From: Scilla litardierei | Lineage: Eukaryota > Streptophyta > Magnoliopsida > Asparagales > Asparagaceae | Length of the DNA: 64,000 bases | Assembly: GCA_030789695.1 (NCBI GenBank) | Contig: CM061142.1 | Coordinates: forward strand, 570,143,281-570,207,280 | Reading direction: 5' to 3' | Shown: positions 1 to 10,974 of the stretch, piece after piece | Layout of the letters: every line of letters begins with the position of its first letter | Position numbering within the stretch: position 1 is the stretch's first letter | Program-made: the position numbers and the translations under genes | The notes under the pieces: generated by a model | Told to the model about the DNA's origin: nothing | Databases searched by the model: none | Seen by the model: the letters and a program-made list of their open reading frames with translations, nothing else

Positions 1-866
1 TCTTCTGTTGATTTCTCTTGTCGGGACTTGTCTTCATCTCCGGGGTTACCTCTCTGAGTAGCCCGGCCACTATAGCCGCCGTCATCACTTCCACCAAGGG
101 GGCGTTAAGCCTCGTGTAATCAGCCTCTGGCGTGTGCTCTGGATTATTCTTTTGAGCGGGGTTCCTGGGGCTGGGGAACCCCCCACAGTGGGCTTCCTTC
201 GTCGCACCATCGGTTTCTTCCTTGGTCTTGTCTTTGGGGGTGATCTTGATCATGCCCCAAGGGCTACCCTCCTGCCTCGGCCGATCCCTTGGTTGTGCTT
301 CAGTACGTGATGCTTTGACTGGTACAACCTCCTTGAAAACCCCCAAGGCATCCTCACTAAGTATAAACTTCTTCGACCAGGAGAAGAGAGCATCGAGGTC
401 GATCGGTGGGTTGTGGAGCAAATATTTGAGCAGGCTCCGATTGGACAACCCTTTCTTGAAGGCCGCCAAGACGAGCTCGTCTCCGCCGCTCGTCATTCAG
501 AGCCTTTCTTTGTTGAAGTGCTTCAAGAACTTTCGAAGAGTTTTCCCTAGTTTGATGCTTTCCTTCTTCTCTGCACGACCAAGAACTGCTGGCAGAACTT
601 GCAGGACAGATCACCGAACGAGTCGATAGACCGATTAGGTAAGCCGTTGTACCACTTTACAATCGACTTCTTTAATTTCATCTGGAAAGCCTAACAATGG
701 AGTGTGTCATCTGTGACTCCCTAGTACTGCTGCACGTGCTCTAGGGGATCGCCCGAACCATCATACAATTCGAACTGGGAGAGCTTGAACTTATGAGGCA
801 CCAAAGTTGAGATCACCCTCTTAGTCAGCGGGTTAGCCTCTTCGGGGTATAGGGTGAGGCATAAGT
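1..866 (-). pseudogene. gag: TatA gag, C-terminal part (Ty3/gypsy Tat-like), truncated by window edge
   Basis: Read on the minus strand, this is the middle and C-terminal part of a retrotransposon capsid (gag) protein. Around 720-860 it reads KLSQFELYDGSGDPLEHV, the same block as KYDGTGDPADHV in the TatB gag at 46586-47491. Around 420-500 it reads LAAFKKGLSNRSLL, matching TALKKGLRHRGLKKSL there, followed by an FILSEDAL block. Gag forms the virus-like particle of the element. The gene breaks at 866, where SirA is inserted, and resumes at 8178; TAAGT is duplicated on both sides. The C-terminus and any pol lie left of the window. Assignment to gypsy Tat rests on these blocks and on the PBS at 10814. 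Frame integrity was only partly checked. Confidence 0.75.
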
Positions 867-2911
867 TGTTGGATCCGGATCCTAGCCTAGAGGGGGGTGA
901 ATAGGCTTATAAAATTAATTCGTACAACCCACGAATAAGCACACGCAGTTATAGTAGTAGTATGGTAAATAAAAACCAGACACAGAGTACACAACAGATT
1001 TACCCTGGTTCGGTCGTCCCAACGACCTACTCCAGCCCCCAAAGCAGAACTAGTATTGAATAGCGCAATAGGTACAAAACCACAAGTTAGAGCACGCTCA
1101 GAGCACCCTCTACGTCTCTACACTCGCCAGGCTCTCAGTACCCCACACACAGTGTTTCCTCTCACTATCAATCCTAGCAAAGCTTTCTACCAGCTAGTCC
1201 CAAACTAGCTGGGTCCCACTTGTCTAGTCCCAACTAGACAAGTCCCAAAATAGTCAAACAAAAATGGTAAAAGTTTCCCCCACGAAGATCTATCACAATT
1301 GCTACACAAAATAATAAAGTATAGAGTTTAGGAAGCTCAGATTGTGTAGCAGCGAGGTCTTCACCAATAAGCGCGGGCCAGATGTCGTCTGGCAAGTAGT
1401 AGTGGTCTCCTCGGCAACAGCAACTCAAATTTCGGCACTTGAACTCTTCGCTAGATGATGGTCCAATTTGTATGCCACACTTTTTGTAGAACCCGTTCTC
1501 TCCCCTTGATTAAGTTATTTCTCTTATCTTGATTAAGTTACGCAGTCTTTCTTTAACAAAAAGCACTTGCCTGCAAACAAAAAGAGCAGAGGATTAATCC
1601 TGTAATTGATTAACAAAAACTCTACTAACCTTTGCTAGTTGTTCCCCATGTTGTCATTCATTAAAGCTTGATGCCAAGTAGTAGTCTTGCATCATGCACA
1701 CACAAAAACAAACTTGAAGACTCTTGGCTCTCAGAGATACGGCTTGAAGATTCGTGAGCCCAAAGAAAACAGCCTGGTTGATTCACGGAGATAATCACAG
1801 ACTTGAAGACTCTTGTATCATGAAGTTCTCTCTGTTAAAAAAAATGAAGACCCTTAGAAATTCGGCAGACCCTAAAATAATTGCAAACCAAAAAAGCAAA
1901 GTCACGGCTCCTCTAAAAATTTATTTGGTGCTGCCTTGGTCCTTTGCGTGAATTCCTGCAAACAAAGCCCCTTCAAAAATTACATGTAAACAGAACATTG
2001 AAGTTGCTTTATGTCGTCCCCTGCATAAAACACAAAAACAGGCCAGGCCCAAAGAGGGAAAACGTGGCAGGGTTTGTTTGGTTTTCAAAGGAAAGAAAAA
2101 AATGTGAAGTGCTGTGCTTTTTGAGATTTTCGCACAAAGAAATGAGAACGGCCCTTAGATCTTTTGATTGGCTGTTGGATAAAAATATCTTGAGTGATTT
2201 TGACAGCACTTTGATTTGTAAACTCTTGGGGATTGGTATATGAAGGGCAGCTCTCTAGAATTCTTGCGGCATTGAGTGATTTGCAATGGAAACAAAATAG
2301 AAAGCTTCGGCCTTGGTCTTAGGAATTTTTAGGGAGAGAAGATGCGGCTCTTTGTATTTTTCTGGGGAAAAAATGCGCCTTTCCTTAGTTTTTGACCTTG
2401 GCTCACAATATTTCGGCTGCTGTTCTTTCTAGTCTTGTTGCCACACTTCGTAGGGTTCTCTCAAAAGGGTTTATATAAGGATAGATAGAGATCTTTGTGG
2501 CCCAAAGGAAATCCCTAGAAATAAGGGATTGGGATTTGAATTGATATTGGATTGGGGATTTGGATTTGAATGGGATAATGAAATACGAATTTTGAACTGG
2601 ATCTCCATGACATTTTGACGTAATCAAATCAACAATCAATATTGGATTTGCACCAATCACCAATTGATTTGATCCAATCATCTTTGCTATGTGAATGACA
2701 CTTTGACCAAGTCCATTAGCTCTTCATTGATCAAGTCAAACTTCTTTGTGCACACACTCCCTTTCTCCCAATATGCTATACAAATAGCAATTCCGCCAAA
2801 TATCGAGAATATATTGTTTCGCCAAGCCTGAAACACACTAAGCACACACATGAGATATAACGACATGTTTGTCATCATCAAACCAGAGATCCTAGATCGT
2901 TGCGTCCAACA
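867..2911 (-). repeat. SirA 3' LTR (left copy)
   Basis: A 2045-bp direct repeat of 6128-8172. It starts TGTTGGATCC on the plus strand and ends CGTTGCGTCCAACA. The minus-strand TATA-like sequence TTATATAAACCC lies near 2468-2479. The plus-strand start (GGATCCTAGCCTAGAGGGGGG) matches the end of SirSolo at 49550-49572, so both belong to one family. Confidence 0.93.
1218..1243. repeat. Perfect 11-bp inverted repeat with 4-nt loop in SirA LTR
   Basis: ACTTGTCTAGT, loop CCCA, then ACTAGACAAGT. The right LTR copy (about 6479-6504) has one mismatch. The related stem in SirSolo lies beside the TatB insertion point at 49195. Confidence 0.85.
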
Positions 2912-4212
2912 ATCTCCCCCTTTTGGTGATGACAAACCCATAAAAGATTTGAGCAATAGATGGGTGTGTGAAGTGTGTTGAAGGGTGTAATGCAATATAA
3001 TGTATGGATGAGTCATTCAAGCATTACAAAGCATGCACAACAAATAGTAAATATAAAAGCATGCTCCCCCTTCTCTCAAGCTCCCCCTTCAATATTTTTT
3101 CAAGTATTTTTCTCAAGCTCCCCCTTCAACAAATTATACCGACAACAAACAACACACATCCTTCTTTCCTTTTCTCCCCCTTTGTAATCACCAAAAGTGG
3201 ATTAATGAAGTCACAACACTATTCCATGCAAAAAATATAAACCATTATTAAATGTAGCATGCAATTTGTATAAGTTTTTCCAAAAAAATAGTCAATTCAG
3301 GCTCATAGAGTTTCATAACACGACTTCACACCTTTGTGTAAGTGAAATGACATAGACAATAAAGTACAAGAGGAGATTCAATTTCAGAAAATCAACCAAA
3401 TCAATCCACATTTTCCAATTTTCATGAATAACACTAGGATTGATTTTTCCCACCTCATCAAAGATGAGTTCAAGTTACCGAACCCCAAAAACATAGCCTA
3501 AAAGGACTTTTAAATGTGGGGTGGCATTGCTTCACGAGTTATATACACCAACGCTAATGATTACCCATTTAGCACAAGTTGGATACTCGTGGGTTGTGTA
3601 TTAGCCATGAAGTGTATCCATTTTTCATACAGAGAAATTTTCACATTTTTTTTCATTTGCAATTCTTTTGTGCTCAATTTTTATTCATGGCTAAACACTT
3701 CATATCCCTTAGAAAATTTCAGAAATTAATCATTCCTACATTCACTTTCCATTATTCTTCAAAAGAATCTCCAAAAGTACTAAAAAGTCAAATATCGTGA
3801 AAGTACAAATGTAGGTGTAGAAGTCAAGTTTAAAACTTATGAGACATGTCATGGCTACTAAAAATAATAACATCATGTTCATGTAGCTACAACAATAATG
3901 AATTGACTTCTACAAGGGATAGATTGATCATTCATACAATACCACTTAAGAGATACATAAGAGGATAATCAATACGCACAATTTTTTTTGATTTTTGGTT
4001 TTTCAATTTTTTTTTTCAGAAATAAAAACATTAAAAAAAAACTTGCATGCAAGCACACAAAATAAAATAAAACAAGCACACAAACAAATCTATGAAGGTA
4101 TGCAATGAAATGCAAAGAGGGATAAAAAGTATACCTTCTCGTCGCTATTTGACGAAGGAGCTAAAAGAATGAGTCGTTGAATTTATCACTCCTCGCCAAA
4201 ACTCCATCACAC
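2912..4212 (-). other. SirA 3' untranslated region with multiple polypurine tracts
   Basis: No coding region is visible. Next to the LTR, 2912-2926 reads CCAAAAGGGGGAGAT on the minus strand, the expected polypurine tract that primes plus-strand DNA synthesis. Further GGGGGAG-type tracts occur at about 3064-3070, 3082-3088, 3118-3124 and 3174-3180. Multiple polypurine tracts are a known Sirevirus trait. The rest is AT-rich, including a T-run near 4005-4016. Confidence 0.75.
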
Positions 4213-6090
4213 CTACATGAAAGGTGTTAAGTGTGACCTTGGAATCCAACAAGGTCCACTAGTGTTAGCCAACATAGTTTTAGGAACCCACACTTGTTTA
4301 AACTTGATATTTGTGTTCCTGAATTTACAATAATATGAAGTGTGGCCTACACTATCACAAGTAAGGCACTTTGCATATTTGTTCTTTGCAATAGAGGGTG
4401 CATTATGGAATTTCTTGAATTTTGACTTTTCAACGTTTTTCAAACCGAATCCAAGTCCTCTTCTATTATTACCATATAGTTGATTCTCTAAAATGGTATC
4501 CAACGATTGTTTTCCCATAGAGAATTTCTTAATGGCCAATTCAAGATTAGAGACTTTGGATTTCAACAATTTATTATTTTCCACAAGCAATGTGCATTTA
4601 CTTATAAAAGCTCTCTTGTTTTCCTCTTCCTTCTTTTCAAATTCAATCATTTTTCTTTTAAAAGCATTATCCAACATGCAAAATTTATCATTAAGCTCTC
4701 TAATCACATAGTCTTTTTCAGTTTCGAGCTTAATCAAATCAAGTTTAAGCATGCTAATATTATTCATCAAAGAAGGACAAGAGAGGCAATGTGCTTCATC
4801 ATTAAAACTGGACTTTTCCTTTTTCAAAGTGTCAATAGTAGAGTCACGAGCAACAATATCAATTTTGAGTTTTTCAATCTCTTTAGACATTTCATATTCA
4901 GATAGTTGCATTTCAAAGTTCCAATGTTGATAATCATCTATAGTGGATTCAAGCGCTACTATTTTATCTTGCATTTCTTTACAAAGAGTAAGGAGTTCAG
5001 TTTTACTACCAGAAATTACCTCATCGTGTATTCCCATCAATGCCATGCATGAGTGGGCTTCATGTTCTTCCTCCTCACTCTCAGCTTCGCTGTCCATATC
5101 CCAAGTTAGCACCTTGGATTTTCCCTTTTCTTTAGCTACCTGAGCTGTCTCATGTGGGCAATCCCTCATTCGATGTCCTCTTTTCTTGCATTTAAAACAA
5201 GTCATTCTATTAGTAGCATTCTGATCATAATTTTCCTTAGAAGACTGAAAAAAGTTAGAGCGATTAAACCTGGGTGCCATTTCTGTTCTTCCTTGCTTGG
5301 TCTGGACATACTTTCTGAAGTTTCTGACCATTAGCGCTATGTCATCATCATCATCTTCACTTTCGTCAGCTTTCAGAGCAAGTGGCTTGGTAGCTTTCTC
5401 CTTCTCCTCAGGTTTCTCCCTTTTATCCACGTTTTGCAATTCAAGCTCGTGGGACATTAGATTACCTATCAAGTCCTCCACCCTCATCTGCGATAGATCC
5501 TTCGCTTCTTGGATGGCAGTAACTTTAGGCCTGAAAGAGCTTGGCAGTGCTCTTAATATCTTTCTCACCTGCTCAAGGCTAGAATATGGCTTACCGAGCG
5601 AACTAGACTTGTAGACAATGTTGGTGAACCTCGTAAACATTTCTGATATGGTCTCTGATGGTAGCATGAGAAATCCCTCATATTCCGTGCTCAGAAGTGC
5701 AAGTCTAGACTCCTTCACCTGTGACGTTCCCTCGTGCGTCACCTCCAAAGTATGCCATATTTCCTGCGCAGTTAAACAATGTGAGATGCGATTGAATTCA
5801 GATTTATCTAATGCACAAATGAGAGCATTCATAGCTTTAGCATTAAGAGAATACAGCTTCCAATCATTATCATCCCATTTATCATCAGGTTTAAGCATCT
5901 CAGTGTTTTCAATTTTAATAACAGGTGATTTATAGCCTTTTTCAACAATTTGCCAAGCTTTATAATCAATAGAAATCAAGTAGATTATCATACGATTTTT
6001 CCAATAAGCATAGTCTACTCCATTAAATCTGGGTGGTCGGGAAATAGACTGACCCTCAGCAAAAGCACTATCAATGTGGTCCATGGTCAA
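4213..6090 (-). CDS. gag: SirA Gag (UBN2-type capsid with two zinc knuckles)
   Basis: An uninterrupted 625-codon gene on the minus strand starting MTMDHIDSAF about 40 bp after the PBS. Residues 1-220 form a copia-type capsid domain: RFNGVDYAYWKNRM, a NAKAMNALICAL block, and HEGTSQVKESRL. An acidic patch follows near 243-250 (ESEDDDDD). A CCHC zinc knuckle lies at 298-311 (CFKCKKRGHRMRDC). A long helical, probably coiled-coil region covers about 360-540. A second CCHC occurs at 575-588 (CLTCDSVGHTSYYC), then FKQVWVPKTML, a tail typical of Sirevirus gag. The product should assemble particles and bind RNA. No pol follows in any frame. The intact frame contrasts with the broken gags of SirB and SirC. 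Confidence 0.9.
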   Translation of the reverse strand: MTMDHIDSAFAEGQSISRPPRFNGVDYAYWKNRMIIYLISIDYKAWQIVEKGYKSPVIKIENTEMLKPDDKWDDNDWKLYSLNAKAMNALICALDKSEFNRISHCLTAQEIWHTLEVTHEGTSQVKESRLALLSTEYEGFLMLPSETISEMFTRFTNIVYKSSSLGKPYSSLEQVRKILRALPSSFRPKVTAIQEAKDLSQMRVEDLIGNLMSHELELQNVDKREKPEEKEKATKPLALKADESEDDDDDIALMVRNFRKYVQTKQGRTEMAPRFNRSNFFQSSKENYDQNATNRMTCFKCKKRGHRMRDCPHETAQVAKEKGKSKVLTWDMDSEAESEEEEHEAHSCMALMGIHDEVISGSKTELLTLCKEMQDKIVALESTIDDYQHWNFEMQLSEYEMSKEIEKLKIDIVARDSTIDTLKKEKSSFNDEAHCLSCPSLMNNISMLKLDLIKLETEKDYVIRELNDKFCMLDNAFKRKMIEFEKKEEENKRAFISKCTLLVENNKLLKSKVSNLELAIKKFSMGKQSLDTILENQLYGNNRRGLGFGLKNVEKSKFKKFHNAPSIAKNKYAKCLTCDSVGHTSYYCKFRNTNIKFKQVWVPKTMLANTSGPCWIPRSHLTPFM

Positions 6091-6111
6091 ACTAGGCTAG
6101 ATCTACTAAAC

Positions 6112-6125
6112 TGTCTCGGATACCA
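6112..6125 (-). other. SirA primer binding site (initiator Met tRNA type)
   Basis: The minus strand reads TGGTATCCGAG two bases inside the 5' LTR, one mismatch from the common plant site TGGTATCAGAG. It primes minus-strand DNA synthesis and fixes the element's orientation. Confidence 0.8.
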
Positions 6126-6127
6126 CT

Positions 6128-8172
6128 TGTTGGATCTGGATCCTAGCCTAGAGGGGGGTGAATAGGCTTATAAAAATAATTCGTGCAACCCACGAATAAG
6201 CACACGCAGTTATAGCAGTAGTAGGGTAAATAAAAACCAGACACAGAGTACACGGCAGATTTACCCTGGTTCGGTCGTCCCAATGACCTACTACAGCCCC
6301 CAAAGCAGAACTAGTATTGAATAGCGCAATAGGTACAAAACCACAAGTTAGAGCACGCTCAGAGCACCCTCTACGTGTCTATACTCGCCAGGCTCTCAGT
6401 ACCACACACACAGTGTTTCCTCTCACTATCAATCCTAGCAAAGGTTTCTACCAGCTAGTCCCAAACTAGCTGGGTCCCACTTGTCTAGTCCCAACTAGAA
6501 AAGTCCCAAAATAGTCAAATAAAAATGGTAAAAGTTTCCCCCACGAAGATCTATCACAATTGCTACACAAAATAATAAAGTATAGAGTTTAGGAAGCTCA
6601 GATTGTGTAGCAGCGAGGTCTTCGCCAATAAGCGCGGGCCAGATGTCGTCTGGCAAGTAGCAGTGGTCTCCTCGGCAACAGCAACTCAAATTTCGGCACT
6701 TGAACTCTTCGCTAGATGATGGTCCAATTTGTATGCCGCACTTTTTGTAGAACCCGTTCTCTCCCCTTGATTAAGTTATTTCTCTTATCTTGATTAAGTT
6801 ACGCAGTCTTTCTTTAACAAAAAGCACTTGCCTGCAAACAAAAAGAGCAGAGGATTAATCCTGTAATTGATTAACAAAAACTTTACTAACCTTTGCTAGT
6901 TGTTCCCCATGTTGTCATTCATTAAAGCTTGATGCCAAGTAGTAGTCTTGCATCATGCACACACAAAAACAAACTTGAAGACTCTTGGCTCTCAGAGATA
7001 CGGCCTGAAGATTCGTGAGCCCAAAGAAAACAGCCTGGTTGATTCACGGAGATAATCACAGACTTGAAGACTCTTATATCATGAAGTTCTCTCTGTTAAA
7101 AAAAATGAAGACCCTTAGAAATTCGGCAGACCCTAAAATAATTGCAAACCAAAAAAGCAAAGTCACGGCTCCTCTAAAAATTTATTTGGTGCTACCTTGG
7201 TCCTTTGCGTGAATTCCTGCAAACAAAGCCCCTTCAAAAATTACATGTAAACAGAACATTGAAGTTGCTTTATGTCGTCCCCTGCATAAAACACAAAAAC
7301 AGGCCAGGCCCAAAGAGGGAAAACGTGGCAGGGTTTGTTTGGTTTTCAAAGGAAAGAAAAAAATGTGAAGTGCTGTGCTTTTTGAGATTTTCGCACAAAG
7401 AAATGAGAACAGCCCTTAGATCTTTTGATTGGCTCTTGGATAAAAATATCTTGAGTGATTTTGACAGCACTTTGATTTTTAAACTCTTGGGGATTGGTAT
7501 ATGAAGGGCGGCTCTCTAGAATTCTTGCGGCATTGAGTGATTTGCAATGGAAACAAAATAGAAAGCTTCGGCCTTGGTCTTAGGAATTTTTAGGGAGAGA
7601 AGATGCGGCTCTTTGTATTTTTCTGGGGAAAAAATGCGCCTTTCCTTAGTTTTTGACCTTGGCTCACAATATTTCGGCTGCTGTTCTTTCTAGTCTTGTT
7701 GCCACACTTCGTAGGGTTCTCTCAAAAGGGTTTATATAAGGATAGATAGAGATCTTTGTGGCCCAAAGGAAATCCCTAGAAATAAGGGATTGGGATTTGA
7801 ATTGATATTGGATTGGGGATTTGGATTTGAATGGGATAATGAAATACGAATTTTGAACTGGATCTCCATGACATTTTGACGTAATCAAATCAACAATCAA
7901 TATTGGATTTGCACCAATCACCAATTGATTTGATCCAATCATCTTTGCTATGTGAATGACACTTTGACCAAGTCCATTAGCTCTTCATTGACCAAGTCAA
8001 ACTTCTTTGTGCACACACTCCCTTTCTCCTAATATGCTATACAAATAGCAATTCCGCCAAATATCGAGAATATATTGTTTCGCCAAGCCTGAAACACACT
8101 AAGCACACACATGAGATATAACGACATGTTTGTCATCATCAAACCAGAGATCCTAGATCGTTGCGTCCAACA
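6128..8172 (-). repeat. SirA 5' LTR (right copy)
   Basis: A 2045-bp LTR nearly identical to 867-2911, immediately followed by the TAAGT duplication. Being the 5' LTR of a minus-strand element, it carries the promoter: TTATATAAACCC on the minus strand near 7729-7740. Confidence 0.93.
7729..7740 (-). promoter_or_regulatory. Probable TATA box of SirA 5' LTR
   Basis: The minus strand reads TTATATAAACCC; the same site is present in the left LTR. Position and sequence fit a core promoter at the U3/R boundary. No transcription start can be seen. Confidence 0.55.
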
Positions 8173-8177
8173 TAAGT

Positions 8178-8400
8178 GACCTTCGGGAGATGTTTCGGCC
8201 GACCTGGCCTTCTCGCCATTGATTGGAACCACCAGATGAACCACCTCGGTGCTCGGGGGTGTCCCAATCCCGCTTCTTGGGGTTCATACTGGTTGCGGCT
8301 TCGTTACCATCGATCATCATGCCTAGGAGAACGTTATCCTGACCGACGGGGGCTTCTGCTCCGATGCGAGCGTTCTTCTTGTCTCGGACTTGACTTGGGT
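8178..8400 (-). pseudogene. gag: TatA gag, middle part
   Basis: The minus strand continues the gag frame interrupted by SirA. Just upstream of the TAAGT repeat it reads GEKARSAETSPEGHL, and across the insertion this joins LTLYPEEANPLTKRV encoded at about 800-866. Further upstream the frame reads QVRDKKN near 8380-8400, where the Athila-type LTR interrupts it. The stretch is rich in G, R and S and belongs to the variable N-terminal half of Tat gag, before the conserved capsid region. It is inferred to be one reading frame with the pieces at 1-866 and 10249-10798. Confidence 0.65.
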
Positions 8401-10240
8401 TGAATATTGCATATTTATCACCTTATTTAGCCCTACATTGTGCTTATATGATGCTTATTTGGTCTCTAATACGTTCGTATTTTGTATATCATCATTTATT
8501 AAAGAAATCAACTTATTTGAGCACAAAACAGCAATAATCTGAGTATTTCTGCACTTTTTATATTTTTCATGGCTAGGTCTCGATCTCATGATTCCAACGA
8601 CTATTTATTTGTATTTTTCTGAGATCTGTGCTAATTTCTGTGATTTATTGAATGCAGAATACCCTTTAAATGGAGAAATACGGGAAAATACGGTCGAAAT
8701 ACGCCGTATATACATGGGGCGACATGGCAAGATCTCGGCACTCCATTCTTCATCCAACGGACGCTGGCATGTGGGCGACGCGGCAAGCTCTTAGCCGTTG
8801 GATCGTGATCCAACGGTCCACAGACGCCCGCAAGTGCTGCGTGAGAGCGTCTCGAAGCGGCAAATCCTTGCCACGTGTCACACTCTCAACGCTTTCCTGC
8901 TGCGATCGACGGACCAGATTATCCCTGACCCGTATTCGAAAGTGTGACGACGTGGCTGCATTCCATCCGCACGATCACGATCCGACGGTCCACGAACGAG
9001 CAGCGAGGCGTTGATGCGGGGCAAAACAGCGAGCGACGTGGCCTCTCGAGGATCGTATGATCTCGATCCGACGGTCGTTCTTAACCCCGAAGTAAACGAG
9101 AAGCAAGCACAAATCTTGGGGCGACGTGGCTTCTTCTGAAGCGTCAATGCGCGATCCAACGGCTCAGGGCGACTCCGAACTGGATCCTAAGAAGTGATGC
9201 AGGCATGATTTTTGAAGCCCACATGGCGGCTTGTGGTTAAATCACGCTTTGATGGACGACCAGTATTTGTTGCGGTCGTGGGTTTGGGTTTTTGAGTGAT
9301 TTGGGTGCGGTTTTGGACCCATTAGCACGACTTAAACCCGCAATGCTTGTATTTAAGGTATTCCTAGGGTTTTTGCTCCGTATTCTTGGCGTATTTGGGC
9401 GATTTTGGCGGCAATTTTTGCAGAAATTTCATGAGTTTATAGAGAGCAACCTGGGGTATTTTTCAAAGTGCTTTTAGAGGAAGAAGAAGAGGTTTCTTAG
9501 GCAAAAAAGAGGGTGTTTTGGGTGATATCTCTTGAACTTAATTGTTTATTTTCAATTCCATCTACTTCTATTGATTAGAACCATGTTTAATATGATGAAA
9601 TCCATTGTTATTTTCAGTATGTGTGGCTAAATTTTGATTGTGCATGATATTGTGTAGTTAGGGGGCATGATGTGTATTTATTTGGTTGAATCTTCATGCT
9701 AAAATTATTGACGTTGATAAAGTTATAGTCTTTATTTAAAATCTCCTCTTCATCTTTTACAAGAACATGATTGAGTTGATGATCGCCTCACAAGGGTGAG
9801 TTTTTTTATCTCCCCAAAAGGGAGTTTCATCTCTTATATTTAAAAGATTATAGCTTTAGCAACAACTTTATTCAATATCGTGCTTTAATCTCCACAAGGG
9901 TATTTTCCGATGAATTTCTCTCAAAAAGAGATCTCATTGAGATATTTTTAATCAACCAAATTAATATAAATCATGGACCCTAATGAACCCATATCACGTA
10001 CATACTTCTCATAGATATTTTCATAAACGAAACTTTCTTTTGCTCGTATTGTCCGTAAATTAAAAGAACCACAATCAAAACCCATTCAAACCATCATCAT
10101 CAAAAGTGGTTGGTCTCTTTACGTTCAATCCTTATTTGATTTAAGCTTTGTGGTTGTAACAGGTTTTCTCCTGAGGATTCGACATCTGGACTCCCAGATC
10201 TATATTACTTGCACGGACTCTTGCGCTTGAGAGTAGCACA
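8401..10240 (+). repeat. Probable solo LTR, Ty3/gypsy (Athila-like)
   Basis: A 1.84-kb block with no coding region inside the TatA gag. It starts TGAATATTGCATATTTATCA and ends near GAGTAGCACA. The last 80 bp (GATTCGACATCTGGACTCCC, then a TTACTTGCACGGACTCTTGCGCTTG-like stretch) resemble 3' ends of Athila/Tat-type LTRs. TTGGG occurs at 8395-8399 and 10244-10248, a possible imperfect target duplication, but it does not abut clean TG/CA ends. The gag frame (LLSPSQVRDKK) reads across if the block is removed, so it is an insertion. Family and exact ends are uncertain. Confidence 0.6.
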
Positions 10241-10248
10241 TTTTTGGG

Positions 10249-10798
10249 CTAAGCAGGGCTCCGTGACCTCCCGTACAGATGACTTTCGACAGCGAGATTC
10301 GGCCTAGGGGAATTTCGTACTCCCTGGGCCACCTCATGGGGGACTCCTTGGCTCCCCTCTTAGAGCCTCTCCCTCGTGGTGACGGTCAGCTGTCGTTGTC
10401 AGACAGCATCGTCCTCGACGAGCTGCCTTCATCGAGCTGTGCTTCCTCTTCGAACCGTGGGAGGATGTCCCACCTCACATTCTGGTCTCTAGGGGGCCTT
10501 CGGGCAGTGGGGGCCCCACAGGTCTGCTGGCGACCCAGTTCTCCATCAGCTTGGTGAAGGTCACGAAGTTCTAATGGACGCTGTGAGTCGCGGCTTGTAT
10601 GACGGCCGCCGACCCCTCAAGGGGCAGGTCCAGTGGGGGAGTCCTCCGGGGAGAATGAGGCTCCTCAGCCAAGTGCAGCCTCAAGGTGTCATCGATTAGG
10701 GCCTTGAGTCGTCCCGGCCTTCTTGGAGGTGACAGCGGGGTGACTTCTGGCGACTTACCACAAAGCGAATTGCGATGAGTACGTGCAGATCCTGACAT
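10249..10798 (-). pseudogene. gag: TatA gag, N-terminal part
   Basis: The gag start on the minus strand: a Met at 10798 begins MSGSARTHRNSLCGK, about 15 bp downstream of the PBS. The proline- and arginine-rich frame stops near 10571 (ATHSVH then stop). The sequence continues in another frame with an acidic, serine-rich stretch toward 10290, then reads GALLSPSQ into the block at 8400. At least one frameshift or stop is therefore present, so the gene is broken even apart from its insertions. A charged, low-complexity N-terminus is usual for Tat gag; no catalytic function is expected. Confidence 0.6.
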
Positions 10799-10813
10799 GG
10801 GTGTAACCCTTTG

Positions 10814-10831
10814 TTCCCACAGACGACGCCA
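10814..10831 (-). other. TatA primer binding site
   Basis: The minus strand reads TTGGCGTCGTCTGTGGGA, one base from the TGGCGCCGTCTGTGGGA site of TatB (48220-48237), and next to the LTR start. This PBS type is common in Tat-lineage elements. Confidence 0.75.
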
Positions 10832-10833
10832 AT

Positions 10834-10974
10834 TATTGCGGGTGAAATCCGACTAACAATGAGATTTGTTTAGTATGGAATCAAGGGTACGGTGATTACA
10901 GATTAAATGGGGTTTTCGAAGAGGTTAGAATGCATTGGGACTCGATCAGTGGATGAACGATCCAAGGTCGCCCG
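10834..10974 (-). repeat. TatA 5' LTR, inner fragment
   Basis: Begins TATTGCGGGTGAAATCC, matching TGTTTACGGGTG at the start of the TatB LTR, with the terminal TG mutated to TA. It is cut at 10974 by SirSolo and continues at 49573-50456. Confidence 0.7.

Larger units (their letters stand above)
867..8172 (-). mobile_element. SirA: gag-only Sirevirus-type (Ty1/copia) element
   Basis: A complete structure flanked by TAAGT target duplications (862-866 and 8173-8177). Two 2045-bp LTRs, 867-2911 and 6128-8172, begin TGTTGG and end CCAACA. On the minus strand the order is 5' LTR (right), PBS similar to initiator Met tRNA, gag (4213-6090), a 1.3-kb untranslated stretch, polypurine tract, 3' LTR (left). 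There is no protease, integrase, reverse transcriptase or RNase H, and only 3.2 kb between the LTRs, so it is non-autonomous and would need enzymes from a relative. The LTRs differ at only scattered positions, suggesting fairly recent insertion. It interrupts the TatA gag gene. Confidence 0.93.

Noticed and set aside
1754..2243. Open frames of 65-99 codons repeated at 7015-7504
   Set aside because: Both copies lie in the SirA LTRs and are identical because the LTRs are; no protein motif.
8588..9477. Several open frames of 60-114 codons in 8588-9477
   Set aside because: They lie inside the probable solo LTR and show no recognisable motif.
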